Shown here: in pieces, positions 25,969-33,084 of the stretch | Position numbering within the stretch: the first letter of the stretch is position 1 | Layout of the letters: the number at the start of each line of letters is the position of its first letter | NCBI RefSeq assembly: GCF_041270065.1 | Contig: NZ_CP065958.1 | Span: 1,488,001 to 1,552,000, forward strand | Origin: Streptomyces fradiae | Lineage (GTDB): Bacteria; Actinomycetota; Actinomycetes; Streptomycetales; Streptomycetaceae | Length of the DNA stretch: 64,000 bases | Direction of reading: 5' to 3' | Made by a program: the position numbers and the translations under genes | The notes under the pieces: model-generated | Databases searched by the model: none | Told to the model about the DNA's origin: nothing | The model's input: the letters and a program-made list of their open reading frames with translations, nothing else

Positions 25969-26955
25969 ATGGAGCAGAGGCATCTCGGACGTACCGGCCT
26001 GCGCGTGTCCCGGCTCGGGCTCGGCACCCTCACCTGGGGCCGGGACACCGACGAGCACGACGCGGCCGAGCAGTTGAAGGCGTTCTGGGACGCGGGCGGC
26101 ACGCTCGTGGACACCGCGGACGTGTACGGGGGCGGCGAGGCGGAGTATCTGCTCGGGCGGCTGATCGACGAGCGGTCCGGTCTGGTGCCGCGCCGCGACC
26201 TGGTGATCTCCACCAAGGCGGGCAGCGTGCCCGACCCGGACCGGCGCACGGACGGCTCGCGCGGGCATCTGCTCGCCGCGCTCGACGCCTCGCTCGCGAG
26301 GCTCGGCACGGACTACGTGGACCTGTGGCAGCTGCACGCCCCGGACCCCCACACCCCGCTGGAGGAGTCCCTGCAGGCCCTCGACATCGCGGTGCGCACC
26401 GGCCGCGCGCGCTATGTGGGGGTGGCCGGCTTCTGCGGCTGGCAGCTGGCCAGGGCCGGCACCTGGCAACTGGCCGGGGACCGGACGCGGCTGGCCGGGA
26501 CGCAGATGGAGTACTCGCTGCTGCAGCGGGGCGTCGAGCGCGAGGTGCTCCCCGCCGCGCTCGACCTCGGCATCGGGCTGCTGCCCTCCTCGCCGCTCGG
26601 GCGCGGGGTGCTCACCGGGAAGTACCGGCACGGCACCCCGGCCGACTCGCGCGGCGGCTCGGAGGCCCTGGCGCCCTTCGTCGAGCCCTATCTCGACGAC
26701 ACGGCGGGCCGGATCGTGGACGCGGTGCGCACGGCCGCGGACGGTCTCGCCACCACCCCGCTGCATGTCGCCCTCGCCTGGGTCCGCGACCGCCCCGGGG
26801 TCACCGCCCCGGTCGTCGGCGCGCGCAACGCGCAGCAGCTCGCGACCGCTTTGTCAGTGGAGAGCCTTAGTCTTCCTGACGAGATCTGCCGGGCCCTCGA
26901 CGACGTGTCGGCGCCCGTGCACCGCTATCCGGATCACGACTGGAGCACCTTGTGA
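25969..26955 (+). CDS. Aldo/keto reductase
   Basis: 328 aa. NADPH-dependent TIM-barrel oxidoreductase of the YdhF/Tas-like type. N terminus MEQRHLGRTGLRVSRLGLGT. Catalytic Asp/Tyr in TADVYGGGEAEYLLG (near residues 46-60), Lys in ISTKAG, His in WQLHAPDPHTPLEE, and the C-terminal cofactor region TAPVVGARNAQQL. The physiological carbonyl substrate is unknown. The start is set by TAATCT-N7-ATG. Its stop overlaps the GTG of the RecD2-like gene (GTGA), so the two proteins are translationally coupled, an unexpected pairing. Confidence 0.93.
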   Translation: MEQRHLGRTGLRVSRLGLGTLTWGRDTDEHDAAEQLKAFWDAGGTLVDTADVYGGGEAEYLLGRLIDERSGLVPRRDLVISTKAGSVPDPDRRTDGSRGHLLAALDASLARLGTDYVDLWQLHAPDPHTPLEESLQALDIAVRTGRARYVGVAGFCGWQLARAGTWQLAGDRTRLAGTQMEYSLLQRGVEREVLPAALDLGIGLLPSSPLGRGVLTGKYRHGTPADSRGGSEALAPFVEPYLDDTAGRIVDAVRTAADGLATTPLHVALAWVRDRPGVTAPVVGARNAQQLATALSVESLSLPDEICRALDDVSAPVHRYPDHDWSTL

Positions 26956-29090
26956 CCGAGCCTTCCGGCGACACCGCGCCGCCCGAGGCCGACGAGCCCA
27001 CCGCCGACGCCCAGGAGGCGCCCGCCGCACCCGGCACGGAGCCGGAGCCGGGTCCGGAGGAGCCCGGGACCGAGGAGCCCGGGACCGCCGAGGCCGGCGC
27101 CACGGAGGCCGGAGCGGAGGGCGCCGAGCCCGGGCTTTCCGAGGCGCAGGCGGAGCTGGCCGCGCAGCGGGAGCTGCGGGAGAAGATCGAGCGGCGCAAG
27201 GCGGAGCGGGGTGCGCCCGTCGAGGCGGGCGGCAAGCTGACGGGCACGGCCGCCGACCTGCTCGCCGCCGTCCGGGCGGTGGAGAGCGGCGAGAAGCCGG
27301 TCTCGGTCCCGCGCGCCGCGGTGCCGATTCCCGCGCCCACGCCGGAGCGGACCGCCCCGGCGGCGCCGCCGGAGACGACCGTGCGCCCGCCGGCCCCCGA
27401 GGCGCCGGTGGCGACCGAGGAGACCACGGAGGCCGTCCGGCAGGTCCTCCAGCGCGGCGGGGCCCCCGAGACGCTGGCCGCCCCGGTGGCCGCCGTGCTC
27501 GGCGAGGGCGCCGCCCGGGCCCTCGCGGACGACCCCTGGCAGCTGCTCGCGGTGCCGGGCGTGCGCCCCGAGCAGGCCGACGGCTTCGCCCGGGCGCTGC
27601 TCGGCGCGGAGTGCGGCCCCGCCGACCCGCGCCGCGCGGTGGCCCTCACCGCCTGGCTCCTGGAGCAGGCGGTCCTCAAGGGGCACACCGCCCTGGAGAT
27701 CGGCGCCGTCCGCGACGCCCTCGCCCGGCTCTCGGTGCCCGAGCCGGACAAGGCCGTCGACCTGGCGGTGTCCGAGGCCGCCATCCTCGTCTTCCAGGAG
27801 GAGGAGCAGGAGGAGCCGGAGGACGAGACCGAGACCGAGGGCGAGGCCGCCGCCGCGCCGGCCCCCGGCCCCGAGGTGCCGGTGCTGCTCGGCCTGGAGC
27901 GGTACGCGCTCGCGGAGGAGAGCCTGGCCGACGGGCTCGCCCGGCTGATCCGTACGGCCGAGGCGGCCGAGTGGGACGGCCCCGAGCTGGCGCGGGCCGC
28001 CGGGGCGCACGGGCTCGTGCTGCACACCGGCGGCGAGGCCGCCCGCGCCGAACCGGCCGCGCTGGCCGAGGCGGCCCGCGCGCGCGGCCTGCGGGTCGCG
28101 CTCGCGGCGCACACCGCGCGGGACGGCGCCCTGCCGGTGGCCGCGCTGCTGTCCGGCGCGGCCGGACCGGGCCGGGACGCCGAGGGCACCCTCGCCCTGG
28201 ACCTGCTCGTGGTCCTGGACGCGCCGCAGCTCGACGTGGAGACGGCGGCCACGCTGGTCGAGGCGCTCCCGGACGGCTGCCGCCTGGTGCTCAGCGGCGA
28301 TCCGTACGTCCTGGGCGCGGCGGGCCCCGGCAGGGTGTTCGCCGATCTGCTCGCCGCGAAGGTGACCCCGCAGATCGCCTCCCGGGTGCCCGACCCGGGC
28401 CCGATCGGCGAGCTGGTCTCGGGCATCGGCGCCGGCGAGCTGAACCAGGTGGCCGCTCCCGGCAAGGAGGTCGTGATCGTCCCGGTCCGGGACGCCGGCG
28501 AGGCGGTGCACCGCACGGTGCAGCTGGTCGCCGACTCGATCCCGCGGGCCATCGGCGTACCCACCGAGCAGACCCAGGTGATCACCGTGGGCCATGGCGG
28601 CTCGGCCGGCACCCGCGCGCTGAACGCGGCGCTCAAGGAGCGCCTCAACCCCGGCCCGGGCCGCTTCGGCGGCTTCGACCCGGGCGACCGGGTGGCCCAC
28701 TCCCCCGCCCCTGGCCGGACGGTGACCGGCACGGTCGTCTCGGCCGACGCCGAGGGCCTGCACCTGGACTGCGCGGGCGAGCGGGTCGTCGTACCGAAGG
28801 AGCGGGTCGAGTCCGCGCTGCGGCACGGCTGGGCGCTGACCGCGCACCAGGCCGCCGGGGCGCGCTGGCCCGCGGCGGTCGTGGTGCTGCCCGGCGACGC
28901 GGCCGGCGGCCTCACCCGCTCCTGGGTCTACACGGCCTTCGGCCGCGCGGAGCGCCATCTGTCCGTGGTCCACGGGGTCGAGCAGGCGCTGCCGAGGGCG
29001 GTGGCCGAGGGCCGCGAACCGGAGCGCACGACTCGGCTGCGGCCCCTCCTGGAGGCGCTGCTGCACGAGGAGGACGAGGCCGGGGCGTAG
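26952..29090 (+). CDS. RecD2-like protein with degenerate helicase motifs (HhH domain protein)
   Basis: 712 aa from GTG overlapping the previous stop. Residues 1-~150 are acidic and Pro/Ala-rich, probably disordered. Residues ~160-250 look like the RecD2 helix-hairpin-helix region (DDPWQLLAVPGVRPEQADGF, then DPRRAVALTAWLLEQ). The helicase core follows, but where Walker A belongs the sequence reads VLHTGGEAARAEPAALAEAA (near 357), with no GKT. Motif II is VVLDAPQLD in place of DEAS. Motif III SGDPYVLGAAGPGRVFADL (~447), the SAGTRALN region (~550), an SH3-like insert FDPGDRV (~575), LTAHQAAGARWP (~628) and YTAFGRAERHL (~660) remain recognisable. It is therefore probably a non-catalytic RecD2 relative, perhaps a DNA-binding scaffold. 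Confidence 0.75.
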   Translation: MTEPSGDTAPPEADEPTADAQEAPAAPGTEPEPGPEEPGTEEPGTAEAGATEAGAEGAEPGLSEAQAELAAQRELREKIERRKAERGAPVEAGGKLTGTAADLLAAVRAVESGEKPVSVPRAAVPIPAPTPERTAPAAPPETTVRPPAPEAPVATEETTEAVRQVLQRGGAPETLAAPVAAVLGEGAARALADDPWQLLAVPGVRPEQADGFARALLGAECGPADPRRAVALTAWLLEQAVLKGHTALEIGAVRDALARLSVPEPDKAVDLAVSEAAILVFQEEEQEEPEDETETEGEAAAAPAPGPEVPVLLGLERYALAEESLADGLARLIRTAEAAEWDGPELARAAGAHGLVLHTGGEAARAEPAALAEAARARGLRVALAAHTARDGALPVAALLSGAAGPGRDAEGTLALDLLVVLDAPQLDVETAATLVEALPDGCRLVLSGDPYVLGAAGPGRVFADLLAAKVTPQIASRVPDPGPIGELVSGIGAGELNQVAAPGKEVVIVPVRDAGEAVHRTVQLVADSIPRAIGVPTEQTQVITVGHGGSAGTRALNAALKERLNPGPGRFGGFDPGDRVAHSPAPGRTVTGTVVSADAEGLHLDCAGERVVVPKERVESALRHGWALTAHQAAGARWPAAVVVLPGDAAGGLTRSWVYTAFGRAERHLSVVHGVEQALPRAVAEGREPERTTRLRPLLEALLHEEDEAGA

Positions 29091-29122
29091 GCCGGGTCTT
29101 CCCGACGTAGGCCGGGTCTTCC
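29086..29122. repeat. 17-bp direct duplication across the stop codon
   Basis: CGTAGGCCGGGTCTTCC at 29086-29102 and again at 29106-29122 (20-bp period). The first copy contains the stop codon of the RecD2-like gene. Confidence 0.85.
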
Positions 29123-29147
29123 AGATCTCGCCGTCCGGGCATGGACA

Positions 29148-29184
29148 AGGGCGCCCTCCCCGCTCGCCGCGGGGAGGGCGCCCT
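29148..29184. terminator. Bidirectional terminator
   Basis: A perfect 16-bp stem (29148-29163 with 29169-29184, AGGGCGCCCTCCCCGC and complement) and a 5-nt loop, between convergent genes. Confidence 0.85.
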
Positions 29185-29217
29185 GTGCGTGACGGGCCGG
29201 GCCCGGCGGGCCCGGGC

Positions 29218-29850
29218 TCAGGCCTGGGAGACCCGGGCCGCCGGTTCCTCCTCGTCCGTCTCGTCGTCGAAGACGGCGCTGATGTCGAAGCGGCACACGA
29301 GGTGCTCGGGGTCGGCCTGGTCGAAGGGGGCGTTCAGCCACTCCCCCGGTTCGGGCAGGTCGTCGGCGGCCTCGACCCAGAGGGTGGAGTCGCCCTCCTC
29401 CAGGCCGAATTCCTTGTGCCGGGACGCGATTTCGTCAGGTTCGTACTCGCCGAACACGATCCCGAGCGCCGCGTGCGTGGTCCCCGCGCCCTCCTCCCGG
29501 TCCAGGTCGGTGACCCGGCGGGCCTGGGCGATCAGGCGCTGCGGCTCGACCACGGCGTAGTCGCGGCGGATCAGCACGCTGAGGGCATGCGGCTCCTCCG
29601 GGCCCGCGTAGGGCGGCAGGGAGTCGTCGGCGCCCGGGATCTCGAAGGGCGTGACCTCGTCGTACCGGTCGTAGAGGGCCTCGTCGTACGCCTCCGCCGC
29701 CGCGGCGAGCGCGTTGAAGGCCTCGTAGACGGCCGGGTCGTCGTCCCCGGTGCGGCGTTCGACCGCCGCGAGGTGACGGTCCAGTGCGGCTTTGACCGCC
29801 TCGGCGGCGGCGCGTACCTCGGCAGCGGTGGGCTGCGCAGCATCAGACAT
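29218..29850 (-). CDS. Conserved acidic hypothetical protein
   Basis: 210 aa, strongly acidic. I recognise it only as a protein common in streptomycetes, with no assigned function. The N-terminal half is helical (AAAEAVKAALDRHLAAVE). The middle contains ALSVLIRRDYAVVEPQRLIA and HAALGIVFGEYEPDEIASRH. The C terminus is an acidic run (FDDETDEEEP). No signal peptide or membrane segment. TAGCGT lies 7 nt before the ATG without a Shine-Dalgarno, so it is probably leaderless. It is divergent from the DUF5703 gene, with only 47 bp between the starts. Confidence 0.8.
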   Translation of the reverse strand: MSDAAQPTAAEVRAAAEAVKAALDRHLAAVERRTGDDDPAVYEAFNALAAAAEAYDEALYDRYDEVTPFEIPGADDSLPPYAGPEEPHALSVLIRRDYAVVEPQRLIAQARRVTDLDREEGAGTTHAALGIVFGEYEPDEIASRHKEFGLEEGDSTLWVEAADDLPEPGEWLNAPFDQADPEHLVCRFDISAVFDDETDEEEPAARVSQA

Positions 29851-29857
29851 AGGACAG

Positions 29858-29863
29858 ACGCTA
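29858..29863 (-). promoter_or_regulatory. Leaderless -10 candidate for the acidic protein gene
   Basis: TAGCGT (minus strand), 7 nt, ATG. In the 47-bp divergent gap it faces CACAAT (29885-29890), 7 nt before the ATG of the DUF5703 gene. Confidence 0.45.
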
Positions 29864-29897
29864 TCCGTACCGGGCCCTTGGCCGCACAATAGATGCG

Positions 29898-30086
29898 ATG
29901 CCGGAATACGAATTTGTCGACGTGTACGTGCCGCGTGGCGTCTCCCGCAAGGAGACGACGCGGCTCCTGACCGACCATGCCGAGTACGGACACTGGGAGT
30001 TGGACCGCCTGAGCCTGCGCCGGGACGGCAGCCGCAGGGTACGGCTGAAGCGCCGCATCATCCGTCAGATCCGCGCCACCTGGTGA
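29898..30086 (+). CDS. DUF5703 family small basic protein
   Basis: 62 aa. Short protein with MPEYEFVDVYVPRGVSRKE at the N terminus and a very basic end (RRVRLKRRIIRQIRATW). The family is known only as a domain of unknown function in actinobacteria. The beta-strand-rich start and basic tail could suit nucleic-acid binding, but this is inference. The start lies 7 nt after CACAAT with no ribosome site. A perfect hairpin followed by TTTT directly downstream makes it a compact single-gene unit upstream of the chaplin genes. Confidence 0.8.
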   Translation: MPEYEFVDVYVPRGVSRKETTRLLTDHAEYGHWELDRLSLRRDGSRRVRLKRRIIRQIRATW

Positions 30087-30094
30087 CATGAGGA

Positions 30095-30126
30095 AGGGGC
30101 CCCGCGACCGCGGGGCCCCTGCTTTT
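30095..30126. terminator. Terminator hairpin
   Basis: AGGGGCCCCGC (30095-30105) and GCGGGGCCCCT (30110-30120) with a 4-nt loop, followed by GCTTTT. It serves the DUF5703 gene and possibly chpC from the other side. Confidence 0.85.
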
Positions 30127-30144
30127 CTCGCGCTGCGGCCGGGA

Positions 30145-30921
30145 CTAGGCGGCGCTGCGGGCCCGGCGGTAGATCACCGAGCCGGCGAGCAGCAGGCCGG
30201 CGCCGGCGGGCACGATCAGGCCGAGCGGACCGGCACCGGTGCTCGCGAGCTCCTCGGTGGGCCCGTTCGGCGTGAGGGACCGCGTACTCGGCGTGTTCGG
30301 CCCGTGCGAGGCGCCGGGAGTGCCCGGGTGCTCGCCCTCGCCGCGCGGGGGCGTGCTCGGGGTGCCGGGCGTCTCCGGCGTCCCCGGGGTCTCGGGCGTG
30401 CCGGGGTGTCCCGGGGTGGTCGGCTCGACGCCGTAGCCGCAGTCGTTGCCGTAGGCCGCGTTGCCGGCACCGACGCCCGTGACGCTGTTCCCGCAGACGT
30501 TGACGGGGGCGTCGATCGGGACCTCGACGGTGTTGCCGGAGCCGACGCCCGGGGAGTCGGAGCCGTGACCGCCTGCCTGGGAGCCGCCCTCGTCGCCGTA
30601 ACCGCCGGGGCTCCCCGGGCTGCCGGGACCGCCGGGGCTGCTGGGACCGCCCGGCGCTCCGGAACCGCCCTGGTTGGCACAGGAGTTGCCGGACACCGGG
30701 TTCAGCAGTCCGATGACGGAGACGGTGTTGCCGCAGACGTTGACCGGCGCGTGGACCGGGACCTGCACGGTGTTGCCGGACGCGACGCCCGGCGAGTCGG
30801 CCGCGGCGCCGCTCGCGCCGGACGAGGCGTGGGCGTAGCCCCCGCCGAGGGCGATCATGCCGCCGGCCGCGGCGACCGTGATGATGCTCTTGCGCGTGAT
30901 GACGCGTGTGACCTGTCGCAT
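30145..30921 (-). CDS. chpC: Long chaplin (two chaplin domains, sortase-anchored), ChpC-like
   Basis: 258 aa. Secreted, cell-wall-anchored hydrophobic protein that helps form the amyloid-like coat of aerial hyphae. A signal peptide (ITVAAAGGMIALGGGYAHA) precedes two chaplin domains, at ~42-80 (SPGVASGNTVQVPVHAPVNV) and ~125-165 (SPGVGSGNTVEVPIDAPVNV), each with two Cys. Gly/Ser/Pro-rich linkers separate them. The C-terminal sorting signal is LASTG at ~225 followed by a hydrophobic helix and RRARSAA; LAxTG is the motif of Streptomyces class E sortases. The short chaplin chpH lies just upstream, the same arrangement as chpC-chpH in S. coelicolor, on which the symbol rests. Confidence 0.93.
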   Translation of the reverse strand: MRQVTRVITRKSIITVAAAGGMIALGGGYAHASSGASGAAADSPGVASGNTVQVPVHAPVNVCGNTVSVIGLLNPVSGNSCANQGGSGAPGGPSSPGGPGSPGSPGGYGDEGGSQAGGHGSDSPGVGSGNTVEVPIDAPVNVCGNSVTGVGAGNAAYGNDCGYGVEPTTPGHPGTPETPGTPETPGTPSTPPRGEGEHPGTPGASHGPNTPSTRSLTPNGPTEELASTGAGPLGLIVPAGAGLLLAGSVIYRRARSAA

Positions 30922-30960
30922 TGTGGGTTACCTGCTTCTCGGCTCGTGACGAAATGGCCA

Positions 30961-30997
30961 CCGGCCCCGGAGTGCATGGCACGCACTCCGGGGCCGG
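30961..30997 (-). terminator. Terminator between chpH and chpC
   Basis: A perfect 15-bp stem CCGGCCCCGGAGTGC / GCACTCCGGGGCCGG with a 7-nt loop, 37 nt after the chpH stop; it probably makes chpH a separate transcript. Confidence 0.8.
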
Positions 30998-31033
30998 TCC
31001 GGGCTCAGACCCTCAGGGGGTCGAGACAGAACG

Positions 31034-31267
31034 TCAGGCGTTGACGCAGGTGTTGCCGAAGGACGGGTTCAGCAGCCCGATGATGGACACCGTGTTGCCG
31101 CACACGTTCACGGGAACGTGAACCGGCACCTGGACGACGTTGCCCGAGAGGACACCGGGGGAACCGATGGCCGCACCCTGGGCACCCGCGTCGGCGACGG
31201 CCATGCCCGCACCCGCGAGAACGAGACCGCCGGTGGCAGCCGCAGCAGCGACGACCTTCTTGATCAT
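31034..31267 (-). CDS. chpH: Short chaplin ChpH
   Basis: 77 aa with a strong Shine-Dalgarno (AAGGAGG, 4 nt spacing). The signal peptide is cleaved near AVA/DAG, leaving a ~52-aa mature chaplin domain: AAIGSPGVLSGNVVQVPVHV, then PVNVCGNTVSIIGLLNPSFG with the two conserved Cys. Short chaplins are secreted, self-assemble into amyloid fibrils at the air-water interface and make aerial hyphae hydrophobic; ChpH with ChpE is among the most abundant. It lies upstream of the long chaplin, separated by a terminator. A hairpin at 31335-31351 ends the preceding M20 gene. Confidence 0.96.
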   Translation of the reverse strand: MIKKVVAAAAATGGLVLAGAGMAVADAGAQGAAIGSPGVLSGNVVQVPVHVPVNVCGNTVSIIGLLNPSFGNTCVNA

Positions 31268-31334
31268 TATTCCTCCTTGTTGGCAAATGCGGTCCCAGCC
31301 GCGGACCGCACCACCTGTAACGAGGGGGAATCTT

Positions 31335-31351
31335 GGGGGCTACGAGCCCCC
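31335..31351 (-). terminator. Hairpin between the M20 peptidase and chpH
   Basis: GGGGGCT-acg-AGCCCCC, 52 nt past the M20 stop and inside the chpH upstream region. It probably insulates chpH. Confidence 0.55.
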
Positions 31352-31402
31352 TCGGGCATTCACTCTTTCCGGTGCCTCGTGGACGCGCGGTCGATTCCGC
31401 GC

Positions 31403-32728
31403 TCAGCTCGCGTCGAGGAAACGGTCCAGGACGCGGACGCCGAACTTGAGCCCGTCCACCGGGACCCGCTCGTCCACCCCGTGGAACATGCCGGCGAAGT
31501 CCAGCTCCGGCGGCAGCTGGAGCGGCGCGAAGCCGAAGCAGCGGATGCCGAGGTCGTCGAAGGACTTGGCGTCGGTGCCGCCGGAGAGCATGTACGGCAC
31601 GGCCCGGGCGATCGGGTCCTCGGCCCGCAGCGCCACCTGCATGGCGTCGACCAGGGCGCCGTCGAAGCTGGTCTCCAGGGCCTTGTCGCCGTGCACGTCC
31701 TCGCGCTTCACGCGCGGGCCGAGGATGCGGTCGAGGTCGGCCAGGAACTCCTCCTCGTATCCGGGCAGGAAGCGGCCGTCCACGTGCGCGGTGGCCTGGC
31801 CGGGGATGACGTTCACCTTGTATCCGGCGCCGAGCATGGTGGGGGCGGCGGAGTTGCGCAGGGTGGCGCCGACCATCTTGGCGATGCCGCCCAGCTTGGC
31901 GAGGGTGGCGTCCATGTCCTCGGGGTCGAGCGGGGTGCCGAGGGCGTCCGAGAGCTCGTCCAGGAAGGACCGCACGGTCTTGGTGACCCGCACCGGCCAC
32001 TGGTGGCGGCCGAGCCGGCCGACGGCCTCGCACAGCTCGGTGATCGCGTTGTCGTTGTTGGTCATGGAGCCGTGCCCGGCGGTGCCCTCGACGGTCAGCC
32101 GCATCCAGTGCATGCCCTTCTGGGCCGTCTCGACCAGGTAGAGCCGCAGGTTCTCGTTGACGGTGAAGGAGAAGCCGCCGACCTCGCCGATCGCCTCCGT
32201 CACACCTTCGAACAGATCGCGGTGGTGGTCGACCAGATGGCGGGCGCCGTAGGTGCCGCCGGCCTCCTCGTCGGCCATGAAGGCGAGGACGACGTCGCGC
32301 GGGGGCTTGCGGCCGCTGCGCATCCGCTCGCGAACGACCGCGAGGGTCATCGCGTCCATGTCCTTCATGTCGACGGCGCCGCGGCCCCACACGCACCCGT
32401 CGGCGACCTCGCCGGAGAAGGGGTGGTGGGTCCAGTCCTCCGCGTTGGCCGGCACCACGTCGGTGTGCCCGTGGATGAGCAGGGCCGGCCGCGAGGGGTC
32501 CTCGCCCTCGATCCGGGCCACGGTGGAGGCCCGTCCCTTGTGCGACTCGATGATCTTCGGCTCCAGGCCGACCTCGGCGAGCTTCTCGGCGACGTACTCG
32601 GCCGCCGCCCGCTCGCCCGGCCCCGAGTGGTCGCCGTAGTTGCTGGTGTCGATACGGATGAGGTCCCGGCACAGGTCGACGACCTCGTCCTCGCCCGTCA
32701 GGCCCCGGCCGGTGTTCGACTCGCTCAC
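31403..32728 (-). CDS. M20/M25/M40-family metallopeptidase (dipeptidase-like)
   Basis: 441 aa from GTG with GGGAGGAAC upstream. Cytosolic zinc aminoacylase or dipeptidase of the M20 type. Metal ligands are visible: His in LLIHGHTDVVPAN, bridging Asp in WGRGAVDMKDMDA, the Glu pair in FMADEEAGGTYGARH, and a late His. The dimerisation (lid) domain occupies the middle (RLTVEGTAGHGSMTNNDNA). The length is typical. It would hydrolyse a peptide or N-acyl amino acid; the substrate is not evident. Transcribed away from the tRNA-Leu gene. Confidence 0.9.
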   Translation of the reverse strand: MSESNTGRGLTGEDEVVDLCRDLIRIDTSNYGDHSGPGERAAAEYVAEKLAEVGLEPKIIESHKGRASTVARIEGEDPSRPALLIHGHTDVVPANAEDWTHHPFSGEVADGCVWGRGAVDMKDMDAMTLAVVRERMRSGRKPPRDVVLAFMADEEAGGTYGARHLVDHHRDLFEGVTEAIGEVGGFSFTVNENLRLYLVETAQKGMHWMRLTVEGTAGHGSMTNNDNAITELCEAVGRLGRHQWPVRVTKTVRSFLDELSDALGTPLDPEDMDATLAKLGGIAKMVGATLRNSAAPTMLGAGYKVNVIPGQATAHVDGRFLPGYEEEFLADLDRILGPRVKREDVHGDKALETSFDGALVDAMQVALRAEDPIARAVPYMLSGGTDAKSFDDLGIRCFGFAPLQLPPELDFAGMFHGVDERVPVDGLKFGVRVLDRFLDAS

Positions 32729-32862
32729 GCTGTTCCTCCCGCTGCGCGCCCCATGACTGTGGTCCCCCTATCCTCGCCCGCCGCCCCGTCCCGGCCCAAG
32801 GCCCCCCGCCCCGCGGCACCGGGGCGGCCCCGGGGTGGTGATCGACCGCCCCAGATGTTTGC

Positions 32863-32868
32863 TATGGT
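32863..32868 (+). promoter_or_regulatory. Candidate -10 for tRNA-Leu
   Basis: TATGGT, 43 nt upstream of the mature tRNA 5' end, in a locally AT-richer stretch. The -35 is unclear. Confidence 0.4.
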
Positions 32869-32911
32869 TTTCCTCGTCGGAAGGGGCCGAGAGCCCCGGA
32901 GGACACACCCC

Positions 32912-32999
32912 GTCCGGGTGGCGGAATGGCAGACGCGCTAGCTTGAGGTGCTAGTGCCCTTTATCGGGCGTGGGGGTTCAAGTCCCCCCTCGGACACCA
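32912..32999 (+). tRNA. tRNA-Leu, anticodon GAG
   Basis: 88 nt. The 7-bp acceptor stem GTCCGGG pairs with CTCGGAC (one G-U). The anticodon stem CTAGC/GCTAG encloses the loop TTGAGGT, giving anticodon GAG (reads CUC and CUU). A long variable arm (TGCCCTTTATCGGGCG) marks a class II tRNA. The T-arm carries GGTTCAAGTCC. Discriminator A and CCA are encoded (32997-32999). A terminator follows within 5 nt. No copy of the 3' end is repeated nearby, so no integrated element is indicated. Confidence 0.97.
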
Positions 33000-33003
33000 G
33001 CCG

Positions 33004-33032
33004 AAAGGCCCCACAGCGATGTGGGGCCTTTT
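33004..33032 (+). terminator. Terminator of tRNA-Leu
   Basis: 12-bp stem AAAGGCCCCACA / TGTGGGGCCTTT with a GCGA loop and a T-run. Confidence 0.9.
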
Positions 33033-33072
33033 CGCATGTCAGGCGCACGCCGGTCGCCTGTCGGCCGCCCGT

Positions 33073-33078
33073 TACGGT
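33073..33078 (+). promoter_or_regulatory. Leaderless -10 candidate for the pseudouridine synthase
   Basis: TACGGT followed by 6 nt and the GTG at 33085; no Shine-Dalgarno. Confidence 0.4.
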
Positions 33079-33084
33079 GGGGGC

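Noticed and set aside
32912..32999. tRNA-Leu as an integration site for a mobile element
   Set aside because: No integrase, no repeat of the tRNA 3' end and no phage or plasmid genes are seen within the window.
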